Virus record (IMG/VR): IMGVR_UViG_3300008267_001076
Coordinates: 1 to 20,859 of that record
DNA: 20,859 nucleotides
From: a virus
Direction: 5' to 3' (one strand)
Of the stretch, positions 1 to 6,606 are shown in pieces. A program made the position numbers and the translations under genes. Under the pieces are notes generated by a model. That model did no database searches. It saw only the letters and a list, made by a program, of their open reading frames with translations, and was not told the origin of the DNA. Within the stretch, counting starts at the first letter, position 1. Each line of letters opens with the position of its first letter.

Positions 1-332
1 GTGATTGTGGTTATGATTACTACAAGGTAGCACAGTTTGCTGATGAGTTGGAAGTAGAAATCCAAAACAACAACAAAAAACTGGATGAATATGAGTATGC
101 TCCCAATTTTTCACCAGAAACTATCAAGTATTTGAGGAAGCAACTTCGCCAGATGCGAAAGGTAGCAGAGATCATGAGGCATATTGATTATCTGTATTCT
201 GGTGATCATGGTGAAGATAGTTTTATGGTGCGTGTGAAAGAAGTAGAGAAACACCACGAAGAGATTGAAGAGATAGTTACACGCATGGATAATCATCCAG
301 ATGGATGGCAAGAAACTGGTGATGGAGTGTGA
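1..332 (+). CDS. Hypothetical protein, 5' end outside window
   Basis: The reading frame is open from the first complete codon (3-5) to the TGA at 330-332, so the gene begins upstream of the window; the TTG at 48 is only an internal codon. The visible 109 residues are charged and mostly helical by eye, with a Lys/Arg-rich helix (YLRKQLRQMRK) and a Glu-rich stretch near the end. The stop overlaps the next start by 4 nt (GTGTGA), which fits translational coupling. I do not recognise the family. Confidence 0.7.
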   Translation, partial: DCGYDYYKVAQFADELEVEIQNNNKKLDEYEYAPNFSPETIKYLRKQLRQMRKVAEIMRHIDYLYSGDHGEDSFMVRVKEVEKHHEEIEEIVTRMDNHPDGWQETGDGV

Positions 333-514
333 GTGTGGAAAAAGTAAAATTTACACAAGTCACAAGAACCATTTGCCCTAAAACTGGGGTACATTATCTT
401 GATGCCATTGATACGAATAATCAGCATTGGATGGCAGAAATGCGAAGTGATGTGGAGAAATGGTTAGTATTCACCCGAGTATGGCACAAAGACGCACAAC
501 ACCCTTATGACTGA
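329..514 (+). CDS. Hypothetical small protein (61 aa)
   Basis: It starts with GTG at 329 overlapping the previous stop by 4 nt; a second in-frame GTG at 335 is possible. It is a compact, probably beta-rich polypeptide (KVKFTQVTRTICPKTG, then HWMAEM and WLVFTRVW). It ends 8 nt inside the next gene. No family recognised. The tight junctions on both sides are the main support. Confidence 0.6.
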   Translation: MSVEKVKFTQVTRTICPKTGVHYLDAIDTNNQHWMAEMRSDVEKWLVFTRVWHKDAQHPYD

Positions 515-722
515 CATCAAACTCTGTAAGGATTGTAAGCACTACAAGAAAGATTGGTATGCTCGTATCACTGGATATGGGGATACATTTGATATTTGTG
601 TCAATCCTCATTTGGTTGCTGTAAATCCTGTAAGTGGAAAGACCAAAGGTGGTTTTTGTGATACGATGAGAAAGTTTCACGGATGTGGTATGGAAGGTAA
701 GTATTGGGAGGCACGGAAATGA
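507..722 (+). CDS. Cys-rich small protein, possible zinc ribbon
   Basis: 71 aa with a CKDC knuckle at residues 7-10 and further cysteines at 31, 51 and 60, and a closing GKYWE. Four or more spaced cysteines suggest metal binding, which is inference. The start ATGACTGA overlaps the upstream stop by 8 nt and the TGA overlaps the next ATG. It resembles small Cys-containing phage proteins of unknown role. Confidence 0.7.
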   Translation: MTDIKLCKDCKHYKKDWYARITGYGDTFDICVNPHLVAVNPVSGKTKGGFCDTMRKFHGCGMEGKYWEARK

Positions 723-898
723 TTGAAATGAGAATTGTTTTAATTGGTGACGGTTGCCGTCCAGAGTTTCAGTATCGGTATCACCGACTTCAATATGACT
801 GGTATCAAGGTAAAGTAAATCCACCATTTCGTGGTGAAGATTGGAGTGAATGGAAAACTGCTCCTTATGTAAGTTTGATGGAAACTGAAAATGACTGA
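719..898 (+). CDS. Hypothetical small protein (59 aa)
   Basis: I chose ATG 719 (ATGA overlap with the preceding stop) over an upstream TTG at 704, because a GGGAGG Shine-Dalgarno-like run lies about 8 nt before the ATG. The protein is Tyr/Trp-rich (QYRYHRLQYDWYQGK). It ends 8 nt into the next gene. Function unknown. Confidence 0.65.
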   Translation: MIEMRIVLIGDGCRPEFQYRYHRLQYDWYQGKVNPPFRGEDWSEWKTAPYVSLMETEND

Positions 899-1082
899 AC
901 CTGATTATAAAATTGAAGAGTGTTTTGAACCAAAAAATATGAAGGTATATTTCCTTGTTTATTCTTTGAAACCAACTCCAAAACTTATTGGTCCTCAATT
1001 TGATACACTTGAAGAAGCAAAGGAATGTGTTAGACTGTGTAGGAAACATAGAAAAAGAATTTTCCATTATGTTGAGGATTGA
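891..1082 (+). CDS. Hypothetical small protein (63 aa)
   Basis: It starts ATGACTGA, overlapping the upstream stop by 8 nt. The N-terminus MTEPDYKIEECF is close to that of the gene at 1591 (MTDPDYKLQELF), suggesting a shared origin for the start region. The middle (KVYFLVYSL...FDTLEEAKECVRLCRKH) reads as a beta strand followed by a helix, as in small alpha/beta proteins. No function assigned. Confidence 0.65.
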   Translation: MTEPDYKIEECFEPKNMKVYFLVYSLKPTPKLIGPQFDTLEEAKECVRLCRKHRKRIFHYVED

Positions 1083-1087
1083 AGAAA

Positions 1088-1261
1088 ATGTTTAAACCAA
1101 CTATCCCAGAACTGATTGGTGAAGTGATGGGTTTTCTTTTTATTGTCGCACTACTTGGATGGGCAATTGTATCGTTCTTTCCAGTTACTTGGGGACAAGC
1201 ACTTGTAATCTCTTGGGCATTCACCAAACTATTAGATGTTTTGAGGAGTATTGGACGATGA
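1088..1261 (+). CDS. Small membrane protein (57 aa)
   Basis: ATG 1088 is preferred to the TTG at 1079 and lies 5 nt after the previous stop. A hydrophobic segment at about residues 13-33 (GFLFIVALLGWAIVSFF) is a clear membrane span, and VTWGQALVISWAFTKLLDVL may form a second, amphipathic one. Small phage proteins with a VTWGQALVISWAFTKLL segment are, from memory, widespread in T4-like phages without a known role. It probably sits in the cytoplasmic membrane. Confidence 0.7.
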   Translation: MFKPTIPELIGEVMGFLFIVALLGWAIVSFFPVTWGQALVISWAFTKLLDVLRSIGR

Positions 1262-1431
1262 TTGAAACTAAACCAATTACGAACCGAAGACCAACAAAAG
1301 AAGATGCTAATGGATTTGGATTGGTTCAGTATTATCGTAATGATTTTGGTGTATGGGGATATGATTACTGGTATAATGTAAAAACGGATGGTTGGGCACA
1401 CACATCAAATTGGAGACCTCAAAATGATTGA
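1258..1431 (+). CDS. Conserved phage small protein (57 aa)
   Basis: The ATG overlaps the previous TGA (ATGA), with GAGGAG about 10 nt upstream as ribosome site. The opening ITNRRPTKEDANGFGLVQYY and the repeated aromatic residues (WGYDYWYNV, GWAHTSNWRP) match a small family that recurs in phages and prophages, as I recall it; its function is unknown. It ends 8 nt inside the next gene. Confidence 0.7.
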   Translation: MIETKPITNRRPTKEDANGFGLVQYYRNDFGVWGYDYWYNVKTDGWAHTSNWRPQND

Positions 1432-1594
1432 AATTGAAAAGCAGTATAAACTCACACTCACAGAAGACCAAGCACGACAACTCCTTTTTATGCTAAAAGC
1501 TAATAAGGAACTATTGGATATTGGGTCTGGGTATGACGAACTGCGACCACTTTATCGGGAACTAAAAGAACTCTTTGATACTGGAGTACGATGA
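1424..1594 (+). CDS. Helical small protein, LTxxE family (56 aa)
   Basis: I chose ATG 1424, which overlaps the upstream stop by 8 nt. The pattern YKLTLTEDQARQLLFMLKANKE...LYRELKELFD is two helices with LT at the cap and LYxxLxxL at the end. The same layout occurs at 13965, 14202 and 18062, so this is probably one of several diverged paralogs. Role unknown. Confidence 0.65.
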   Translation: MIEIEKQYKLTLTEDQARQLLFMLKANKELLDIGSGYDELRPLYRELKELFDTGVR

Positions 1595-1740
1595 TGACTG
1601 ACCCTGATTATAAACTTCAAGAACTTTTTGTAGAGTTTGATAATGTTTATGGAGGTAGCACCTCTTACTCTTTGGACTATTTCCCTGTGATTTATGATAA
1701 TGTGTTAGAATTGTGTGAGAAACTTGAAAATTATGACTGA
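1591..1740 (+). CDS. Hypothetical small protein (49 aa)
   Basis: ATG 1591 (or ATG 1594) overlaps the previous stop, and the TGA at 1738-1740 overlaps the next gene by 8 nt. The sequence begins MMTDPDYKLQELFVEFDNVYGG, resembling the start of the gene at 891, and ends in a helix (VLELCEKLENYD). It falls exactly between its neighbours with coupled junctions, which is the main support. Confidence 0.6.
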   Translation: MMTDPDYKLQELFVEFDNVYGGSTSYSLDYFPVIYDNVLELCEKLENYD

Positions 1741-2407
1741 TTGGAAACCAACAGAACAAAACATAGGACAACCAGTATTGGATACTTACTCAGCAAGCAT
1801 TCAAAACAACACTTATATTAAACCACAAGGAACTTTATACATCGGAACTAAATTTTATGATGTAGATACCACTAAACTAACTTCTGTGAAATACATAGCA
1901 GCATTATTTGATGCTATGGGATTGAAAGTATCTGAAACTAATGAAAACTTTGATAAAGTCAAACATCTCCTTATTATCCCAGAGAAACCCAAAACTCTGG
2001 ATGAAATTCAACAAGAGTTTGATGAGAAGATTGATGAACTGATTGAGAATACTAAAAACAAGTTTTATCAATCCAAATATCTTTCAGAAAAGTTATATAA
2101 CATAAAGTTTGATAGGATTATTGAGGACTTTGAGTATGCTCGTGAGCACGGGCAGTTTATGCCAAATATTACCATTGGAACTCTTTCTGGTTCTTATTTG
2201 GTTTCTAATGGTGGTGGAACTGGTTTGAGTGTTGGTTCTTATGAAACCTCTTTTGTAATCAAACAGGGAAACAAACACGAAGGTTATTATACTTTTGGTA
2301 ATGGACGATATATCAAGTATTATATGCCTGATAAACCTAATCGTTTGGTGAGGTTTTTTATGAAAACTTGTCTTGGTTTTTATTGGGTTGATGAGAAGAA
2401 TGGATGA
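1733..2407 (+). CDS. Hypothetical protein (224 aa)
   Basis: One of the longest products in the first 9 kb. ATG 1733 begins the ATGACTGA junction. A charged helical middle (about residues 80-140, with DEIQQEFDEKIDELIENTKNK) is followed by a Gly-rich beta-type segment (GTLSGSYLVSNGGGTGLSVGS) and an aromatic C-terminus. No enzyme motif is visible. I do not recognise the family. Confidence 0.7.
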   Translation: MTDWKPTEQNIGQPVLDTYSASIQNNTYIKPQGTLYIGTKFYDVDTTKLTSVKYIAALFDAMGLKVSETNENFDKVKHLLIIPEKPKTLDEIQQEFDEKIDELIENTKNKFYQSKYLSEKLYNIKFDRIIEDFEYAREHGQFMPNITIGTLSGSYLVSNGGGTGLSVGSYETSFVIKQGNKHEGYYTFGNGRYIKYYMPDKPNRLVRFFMKTCLGFYWVDEKNG

Positions 2408-2558
2408 GGACTACACACCAAGAAATCGTGAGAAATCCAAACAGGCAAAGTATGGAATGGTGTGGTGTGGATACTGCGACAGAGATATGGTAGGAGATAC
2501 TGGTAAATGTCCTGTATGCGGTAAAAGAAACAATCCAAAGAAGATTAGGTATGAGTGA
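2400..2558 (+). CDS. Zinc-ribbon small protein (52 aa)
   Basis: The start at ATG 2400 overlaps the previous stop by 8 nt, with GAGAAG just upstream. Two CxxC knuckles (CGYC near residue 24, CPVC near 38) separated by 10 residues form a standard rubredoxin-type zinc ribbon, followed by a basic tail (GKRNNPKKIRYE). Such ribbons bind nucleic acid or protein partners. It is the last gene before a hairpin/promoter module. Confidence 0.7.
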   Translation: MDEDYTPRNREKSKQAKYGMVWCGYCDRDMVGDTGKCPVCGKRNNPKKIRYE

Positions 2559-2575
2559 GACACTTGAAGAACTGG

Positions 2576-2615
2576 CACACTTCTCCTTGTGGTGGGGTGT
2601 GTTTGGTCGTATAAT
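2576..2615 (+). promoter_or_regulatory. Hairpin with -35 in loop and sigma70-like -10
   Basis: An 11-position imperfect stem (2576-2586 with 2591-2601) has loop TTGT. TTGTGG at 2587-2592 lies exactly 17 bp before TATAAT at 2610-2615, giving a standard sigma70 spacing. The upstream context ACTTGAAGAACTGGCAC recurs before other modules. The next ATG is 21 nt after the -10. It may end upstream transcription and start the next unit. Confidence 0.65.
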
Positions 2616-2636
2616 AACCTCATAAGCAACCAACCG

Positions 2637-2822
2637 ATGACCTACACAATCACCAAAGAAATCAAAATCCACCACGATGAATATGGTTGGTGTTTTGAGT
2701 TCTCACCTGATGAGTATGGGACTGTTTCTGTAAAGGACAGTGCTAGCCCAAACATTCAATTCCTTCACATTCCCAAAGATTGTATTCAACACTTTATTGA
2801 TGTTCTTGAGCAATTCAAATGA
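2637..2822 (+). CDS. Hypothetical protein (61 aa)
   Basis: First gene after the module at 2576-2615. ATG 2637 follows the recurrent leader ending CAACCGATG, which decides the start over an upstream TTG at 2589. The protein looks beta-rich (TYTITKEIKIHHDEYGWCFEFSP) with a terminal helix (IQHFIDVLEQF). It overlaps the next start by 4 nt. No family recognised. Confidence 0.65.
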   Translation: MTYTITKEIKIHHDEYGWCFEFSPDEYGTVSVKDSASPNIQFLHIPKDCIQHFIDVLEQFK

Positions 2823-2965
2823 CCAACAAAGAAATCCTTGAACTTGCTAAATCCTGTGGGTTTGATAGTTTTACTGGTGAAAAAGGTGATTACTGGGAGT
2901 GTTGGGAAGAACAACTCTTGGAGTTTGCTTGGGAAATCTATAGAAACTTTTGCGATGAAAAATGA
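2819..2965 (+). CDS. Hypothetical small protein (48 aa)
   Basis: Runs from ATG 2819 to TGA 2963-2965, with ATGA overlaps at both ends. The product is acidic and Trp/Cys-containing (SCGFDSFTGEKGDYWECWEEQLLEFAWEIYR). It is supported by exact filling of the gap between coupled neighbours. Function unknown. Confidence 0.6.
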   Translation: MTNKEILELAKSCGFDSFTGEKGDYWECWEEQLLEFAWEIYRNFCDEK

Positions 2966-3186
2966 CTGACGAACAAAAACTCACACATCTCATCAAAGTT
3001 CTCAAAAATTACGCAGAACAACCAACTTGTTATAATCTAAATCCTGATTATACATATCCAGACCATAGTTGGGATATTTTTGAAGATGGTTCTGATTATG
3101 GTGAGATTATGTTTGCTCGCACACTTTTAGAAAGTATTGAGGAAGATTATTATTATCCTTGGAGTGATGAATTGGAGAACCTATGA
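2962..3186 (+). CDS. Hypothetical protein, paralog of 5198 gene (74 aa)
   Basis: It starts ATGACTGACGAACAAAAAC. The N-terminus MTDEQKLTHLIKVLKNYAE and the later FEDG...FARTLLES align with the product at 5198-5368 (MTDEQKLTCLLTELKLLAKE, FEDG...FARSILES), so the two genes are diverged duplicates 2.2 kb apart. This copy has an extra Tyr/Asp-rich insertion in the middle. The role is unknown. Confidence 0.7.
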   Translation: MTDEQKLTHLIKVLKNYAEQPTCYNLNPDYTYPDHSWDIFEDGSDYGEIMFARTLLESIEEDYYYPWSDELENL

Positions 3187-3905
3187 CTGCTTGTAAATAT
3201 TGGGATGCGGGTTGGTGTTATGCTCCTGATGATGTAGAAACATCTGCCAGTTCTCAAAGTGCTTGTTTTGATTATGATTTTTGTCCTTATTTGAAATCAC
3301 AGCAACCAGTAAAATACGAAACTCCTATGACTGAACTTGAAGAACTGAAAGCACAAATCAAAGTGCTTGAAAAAAAACTCTCATTCCTGGAAGAACTGGA
3401 AAAAACAAAAACTCCTTGCGAAGAAGCATACAAAGATTATTGGGGAGAGTATCCTGAAACTGAAAACCGAGCATGTGGTGGTCCAAGGTGGGAAGGTTTC
3501 CAAGCAGGTTACAATGCTGCTTATGAAGAAAAGGTAAGTGAAACCGCACAAGAACGAGGAGAACGAGTTCATAATGAAATGGAAGAAACTATCAAAATCC
3601 ACGATGGTTATGGTGTAGTTGATTACCAACCAACTCCACAAACACCAGAACAAGTTGCTGATGGATTGAAAGAAGCATTTAGAGAAGCAGTCAAACAAGG
3701 TGTAGTTTCATCTTCTACCAAACAAAAATCTCTTTATGATGTGATTGATGATTGGTGGAATGATATTTTCACAACTGGTTGGGATGATAGAACTTGTATT
3801 AATACGTTGGTAGATGAAATTAGTTTGTGGTTGCCGACAGAACACGAAACTAACAGTTATAAGTGGAATGAGTGTATCCGAATGATTAGGGAGAAACTAC
3901 GATGA
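3183..3905 (+). CDS. Three-part protein: Cys-rich head, coiled coil, DWW tail (240 aa)
   Basis: Residues 1-48 hold four cysteines (4, 12, 28, 34) as in a small metal-binding unit; from Met49 (nt 3327) comes a heptad-like coiled coil (MTELEELKAQIKVLEKKLSF); the last 60 residues (SLYDVIDDWWNDIF...LVDEISLWL) resemble the whole 60-aa protein at 4837. The codon context at Met49 is ATGACTGA, the same sequence that opens neighbouring genes, so this may be a fusion of formerly separate small genes or may have an internal start. Confidence 0.7.
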   Translation: MTACKYWDAGWCYAPDDVETSASSQSACFDYDFCPYLKSQQPVKYETPMTELEELKAQIKVLEKKLSFLEELEKTKTPCEEAYKDYWGEYPETENRACGGPRWEGFQAGYNAAYEEKVSETAQERGERVHNEMEETIKIHDGYGVVDYQPTPQTPEQVADGLKEAFREAVKQGVVSSSTKQKSLYDVIDDWWNDIFTTGWDDRTCINTLVDEISLWLPTEHETNSYKWNECIRMIREKLR

Positions 3906-4084
3906 CTGAAAGAAACTTCAAACAAGAGCTCGTTCACTCCTGTTACTACGACATGGAGAATGGATACGACAGCGAAACAATTGATTATGATTGTCTGATT
4001 GGTGTTATCACTGAATTGTGTGATAGAATAGAGCAGTTGGAAAAGGACAACGAGCTCCTGAAATCTTATGCTTGGGAACAATGA
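3902..4084 (+). CDS. Small helical protein (60 aa)
   Basis: Starts ATGACTGA, overlapping the previous stop by 4 nt, and ends with a 4-nt overlap. The second half (LIGVITELCDRIEQLEKDNELLKSYAW) is a short coiled-coil-like helix, which suggests oligomerisation; this is inference. Function unknown. Confidence 0.65.
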   Translation: MTERNFKQELVHSCYYDMENGYDSETIDYDCLIGVITELCDRIEQLEKDNELLKSYAWEQ

Positions 4085-4380
4085 CTGAATACAATCTACC
4101 AGAAAAGGATGATGCTCCTTGGTTGGATACGACCTATGATGGTTTTATGACTCACGAAGAAATGATTGAAATTGCTGCTCAAAGAGAAGCAGCAAATGAA
4201 GTGATTGTTGCTAAGGTATCTGAGGAAGATTACCAGAAAGTTATGAATGTGGCAGAACGACAAGAACTCATCAACGAAGCACTTGAAGAACTAAACGCAA
4301 TTGTATTGGGAGGACAAGACACCAGAGAGTTTTATCTTTCAGTATCTCATATTCGTAATGTATTAGAAAGATTGAAGTGA
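4081..4380 (+). CDS. Hypothetical acidic helical protein (99 aa)
   Basis: ATG 4081 (ATGACTGA, 4-nt overlap) is preferred to a TTG three codons earlier. The sequence is strongly helical: HEEMIEIAAQREAANEV, then VSEEDYQKVMNVAERQELINEALEEL and a final HIRNVLERLK. It ends GTGA, overlapping the next GTG start. No family recognised. Confidence 0.65.
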   Translation: MTEYNLPEKDDAPWLDTTYDGFMTHEEMIEIAAQREAANEVIVAKVSEEDYQKVMNVAERQELINEALEELNAIVLGGQDTREFYLSVSHIRNVLERLK

Positions 4381-4547
4381 CTTATAAAGTTAGATATACT
4401 GGTTTCGGTCCATACAAAGATAAGTTTGAACCAAACCAAATCTTTACAGTGAAAGAGATGTTGCCTTATGCCTGGCACGAAAACTTCACCTTTGAAGAAG
4501 TAGAAGGTGAGTATCATACAATTTTCTTTGAGGATGTAAAAGAATGA
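4377..4547 (+). CDS. Hypothetical small protein (56 aa)
   Basis: Begins with GTG 4377 inside GTGA at the previous stop and ends in ATGA with the next gene. It looks like a small beta-rich domain (YKVRYTGFGPYKDKFEPNQIFTVKEM...HTIFFEDV). Exact fit between neighbours and 4-nt overlaps on both sides support it. Unknown function. Confidence 0.65.
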   Translation: MTYKVRYTGFGPYKDKFEPNQIFTVKEMLPYAWHENFTFEEVEGEYHTIFFEDVKE

Positions 4548-4840
4548 CTTATTCACTCAATCAAGAAGCAAAAGCATTTTCATATACTCGTGAAGAACTC
4601 TTTGAGTGTATCACCAAAATTGTGGCACATCCACATACCGCAATCACAAAACACGATCAATCCCGTGCTCTTGCGATTATGGTAGTGTTTGAGGATTATT
4701 TCTCAAACTTTTTGGAGAGTGATAATAATGGATCTCACTATGTTTATGAGCGAGATGAACTAGATTTTGAGGATTTTGTAAGACACAAACTTGGTCCTGA
4801 ATACTGTCACCGTATTGATGCTGATGAGGTATTGAAGTGA
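4544..4840 (+). CDS. Hypothetical protein (98 aa)
   Basis: ATG 4544 overlaps the previous stop (ATGA); the end overlaps the GTG of the next gene. It is mostly helical with a His-rich stretch (KIVAHPHTAITKHDQSRALAIM) followed by an acidic Asp/Glu segment (YERDELDFEDFVRHKLG). No catalytic motif identified. Confidence 0.65.
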   Translation: MTYSLNQEAKAFSYTREELFECITKIVAHPHTAITKHDQSRALAIMVVFEDYFSNFLESDNNGSHYVYERDELDFEDFVRHKLGPEYCHRIDADEVLK

Positions 4841-5019
4841 CTGACTTTATCTATTCTACTGGTGATGAATACGAACAGGTTCTATTTGATCTCCTCTATG
4901 ATTGGTGGGATGTGATCTTTGATATCAATCCACCACCAGTAGATCGTAATGGTGAATATCTTGATAAGACTCGTATGATTATGGATCTTGTAAAATCTAT
5001 CAGTGAGATTAAAAAATGA
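4837..5019 (+). CDS. DWW-motif small protein (60 aa)
   Basis: GTG start within GTGACTGA. The core LFDLLYDWWDVIF, followed by DR and LVKSISEI, matches the C-terminal region of the 240-aa product at 3183-3905 (LYDVIDDWWNDIF, DR, LVDEIS). Here the unit stands alone, which supports the idea that it is a movable module. Function unknown. Confidence 0.65.
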   Translation: MTDFIYSTGDEYEQVLFDLLYDWWDVIFDINPPPVDRNGEYLDKTRMIMDLVKSISEIKK

Positions 5020-5201
5020 GCCGTTTTACTGAAAACCCAGATGAAATCGTACTTCAAGACATTCAAATGTTTCATCTTGAAAGTATGAATGAACGCACAC
5101 TTTGGATTGGTGTATATACCGAAGACGATAAAATCTATCACTTGAATATTTCTGCTGATGGTGATAAACTAAGGTACTATTGGAGTAATGAAACACCGTG
5201 A
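5016..5201 (+). CDS. Hypothetical small protein (61 aa)
   Basis: ATG 5016 overlaps the previous stop by 4 nt and the end overlaps the next GTG start. Strand-forming segments (RTLWIGVYTEDDKIYHLNIS, LRYYW) suggest a small beta-sheet protein. No family recognised. Confidence 0.65.
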   Translation: MSRFTENPDEIVLQDIQMFHLESMNERTLWIGVYTEDDKIYHLNISADGDKLRYYWSNETP

Positions 5202-5368
5202 CTGACGAACAAAAACTTACATGTTTGCTTACAGAACTTAAACTTCTGGCAAAAGAAACTCACTGTTATGATGATAATAGCAGTGGGAGAACCTTTGAAG
5301 ATGGTGAAAAGTATGCTTTGGTTTCTTTTGCCCGCAGTATTCTAGAAAGTATGGGTGAAACGCCGTGA
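5198..5368 (+). CDS. Hypothetical protein, paralog of 2962 gene (56 aa)
   Basis: GTG 5198 in GTGACTGACGAACAAAAAC; the first 21 nt are nearly identical to those at 2962. MTDEQKLTCLLTELKLLAKE, FEDG and FARSILES align with the 74-aa product there. It is a shorter copy lacking that protein's Tyr/Asp-rich insertion. Coupled by 4-nt overlaps on both sides. Confidence 0.65.
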   Translation: MTDEQKLTCLLTELKLLAKETHCYDDNSSGRTFEDGEKYALVSFARSILESMGETP

Positions 5369-5703
5369 GGTTTGAAAATCCAACAAAATGGGAGATCTTC
5401 ATTGATGGATTCCATAACTTCTGGAACTGTCTGGATTGTTATAATGATGGTGATACTTGGGGATATGATGAGTTTTGGGAGGGATTATCTTTGGGATGGT
5501 ATATGGAATATATCTATCCTTATGATGATGCTTTTAATCCTACCATTTCACCAGAACGCAAGTTGAGGTTAGATCAAAAACCACCAGTCATTTATGTTTC
5601 AGAAGAAGCATATGATGAACTGGTAGAAGCAATCAACAAACCACCAGAGTATAATGAAAATATTGCTAAATTATTGAGTCTTAAAGCACCTTGGAATGAT
5701 TGA
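5365..5703 (+). CDS. Protein with TacA/DUF1778-like C-terminal tail (112 aa)
   Basis: GTG start overlapping the previous stop. Residues 1-60 are aromatic and acidic with no known motif. Residues 73-112 (PPVIYVSEEAYDELVEAINKPPEYNENIAKLL...APW) follow the pattern of the toxin-neutralising tail of TacA-type antitoxins: a strand, SEE, a helix, PPxxN, a second helix and a late W. The usual ribbon-helix-helix DNA-binding head is absent. If correct it could neutralise a host GNAT toxin; this is inference from pattern only. Confidence 0.65.
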   Translation: MRFENPTKWEIFIDGFHNFWNCLDCYNDGDTWGYDEFWEGLSLGWYMEYIYPYDDAFNPTISPERKLRLDQKPPVIYVSEEAYDELVEAINKPPEYNENIAKLLSLKAPWND

Positions 5704-5863
5704 AATGTTTGAAACTAAAACATCTTGGTGGTTTGAAAAACAAGACCGTAAAACTTGGTTAAATCGTGCTCAATCCAAACTAGAAGAAGTTGTAGAACGG
5801 CACGATGATGATATTGAACAGATTAATCGAAGACTTCGTTATTTGGAGGATGAACTACCGTGA
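5696..5863 (+). CDS. Small coiled-coil protein (55 aa)
   Basis: ATG 5696 overlaps the previous stop by 8 nt; ATG 5705 is an alternative. After an aromatic head (FETKTSWWFEKQDRKTW) comes a charged heptad-like helix (RAQSKLEEVVERHDDDIEQI) to the end. It ends GTGA with the next gene. Function unknown. Confidence 0.6.
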   Translation: MIEMFETKTSWWFEKQDRKTWLNRAQSKLEEVVERHDDDIEQINRRLRYLEDELP

Positions 5864-6075
5864 CTACTGAACTACCTGAACTCTTTCAACAAACCTGCAA
5901 CAAACCATACGATCGCCACCACTATAAGTTGGTGTATAGTAATGATCAATCCATCATTCTAGATGATTATATGGATGTGCAAGCCCATTGGTTTCAAACA
6001 CCAGCACAGTTTTTAAGTCACGTTGAAGTTCTTGACATTCCCCAAAAGAAAAAGAAAAGGAAGGGATTCCAATGA
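5860..6075 (+). CDS. Conserved cyanophage protein of unknown function (71 aa)
   Basis: GTG 5860 (GTGA overlap). FQQTCNKPYDRHHYKLVYSN followed by DDYMDVQAHWFQTP and HVEVLD matches a small protein I recall from T4-like cyanophages; no role is known. A strongly basic tail (PQKKKKRKGFQ) could bind nucleic acid. The stop overlaps the next ATG by 4 nt. Confidence 0.7.
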   Translation: MTTELPELFQQTCNKPYDRHHYKLVYSNDQSIILDDYMDVQAHWFQTPAQFLSHVEVLDIPQKKKKRKGFQ

Positions 6076-6266
6076 TTTCTATCTACGATATTATGCACGA
6101 TGAGCAACGTTATGGTTGGGTTGTAGACAAACGCTATGACTGGATTAATATGCTCACTAAAATGCAAAGGAACAATCCTCTTCGTTTCAAAGAGTTTAAG
6201 TATTCGCAAGAAACTATCTATCATTACTTAGATAGACTACAACAAGAACAAAATCTCTATGACTGA
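6072..6266 (+). CDS. Hypothetical protein (64 aa)
   Basis: ATG 6072 overlaps the previous stop. The sequence is Tyr/Trp-rich with an amphipathic helix (DWINMLTKMQRNNPLRFKEF) and ends in HYLDRLQQEQNLYD. It overlaps the next gene by 8 nt. Not recognised. Confidence 0.6.
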   Translation: MISIYDIMHDEQRYGWVVDKRYDWINMLTKMQRNNPLRFKEFKYSQETIYHYLDRLQQEQNLYD

Positions 6267-6447
6267 CACTGGATTTGAAAGTTGGTTTGATGAACTAGAA
6301 GGATACTCTTTTCGTTCTGAAAGATTTTATGATGACTTTGACTATGCAGCGAAGACAGGAGATTATAAAAAGATTGTCAAGTGGTTGCAGACTGCATATG
6401 ATGTGGGATATAATGATGGACAACGACTTTATGGAGGAACAGAATGA
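6259..6447 (+). CDS. Hypothetical protein (62 aa)
   Basis: Starts ATGACTGA inside the end of the previous gene (8-nt overlap). The product is acidic and aromatic: FESWFDELEGYSFRSERFYD, then a helix KKIVKWLQTAYDVGYNDGQR. The ending AYDVGYNDGQRLYGG resembles the helical tail of several phage small proteins. Function unknown. Confidence 0.65.
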   Translation: MTDTGFESWFDELEGYSFRSERFYDDFDYAAKTGDYKKIVKWLQTAYDVGYNDGQRLYGGTE

Positions 6448-6605
6448 ACTTTACCCCTGAACAATATAAACTAATCTTTACTGCTGTTCGTCGATATCAG
6501 TTTGAAAAGACTATTCTAGATAGTAAAGAATATCATGAATGTGGTGAAATACTTGACGAACTATTTGATGTAGTATACACACAAAAACAAGAACAAGTGA
6601 CTTAA
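6444..6605 (+). CDS. Conserved helical small protein (53 aa)
   Basis: ATG 6444 overlaps the previous stop, with GGAGG about 8 nt upstream as ribosome site. FTPEQYKLIFTAVRRYQFEK and EYHECGEILDELFD match a small cyanophage family known to me only as hypothetical. The next gene (6607) has the same layout, so the two are likely tandem duplicates. Confidence 0.65.
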   Translation: MNFTPEQYKLIFTAVRRYQFEKTILDSKEYHECGEILDELFDVVYTQKQEQVT

Positions 6606-6606
6606 A

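Noticed and set aside
471-1067. 198-codon open frame on the minus strand
   Set aside because: Antisense to four coupled + strand genes and rich in Phe/Ser/His, typical of the complement of this codon usage.
2551-2625. 24-aa frame starting ATGAGTGAGACACTTG
   Set aside because: It runs through the hairpin and the -10 of the 2576-2615 module, and the same ACTTGAA-AACTGGCAC text appears in other non-coding junctions.
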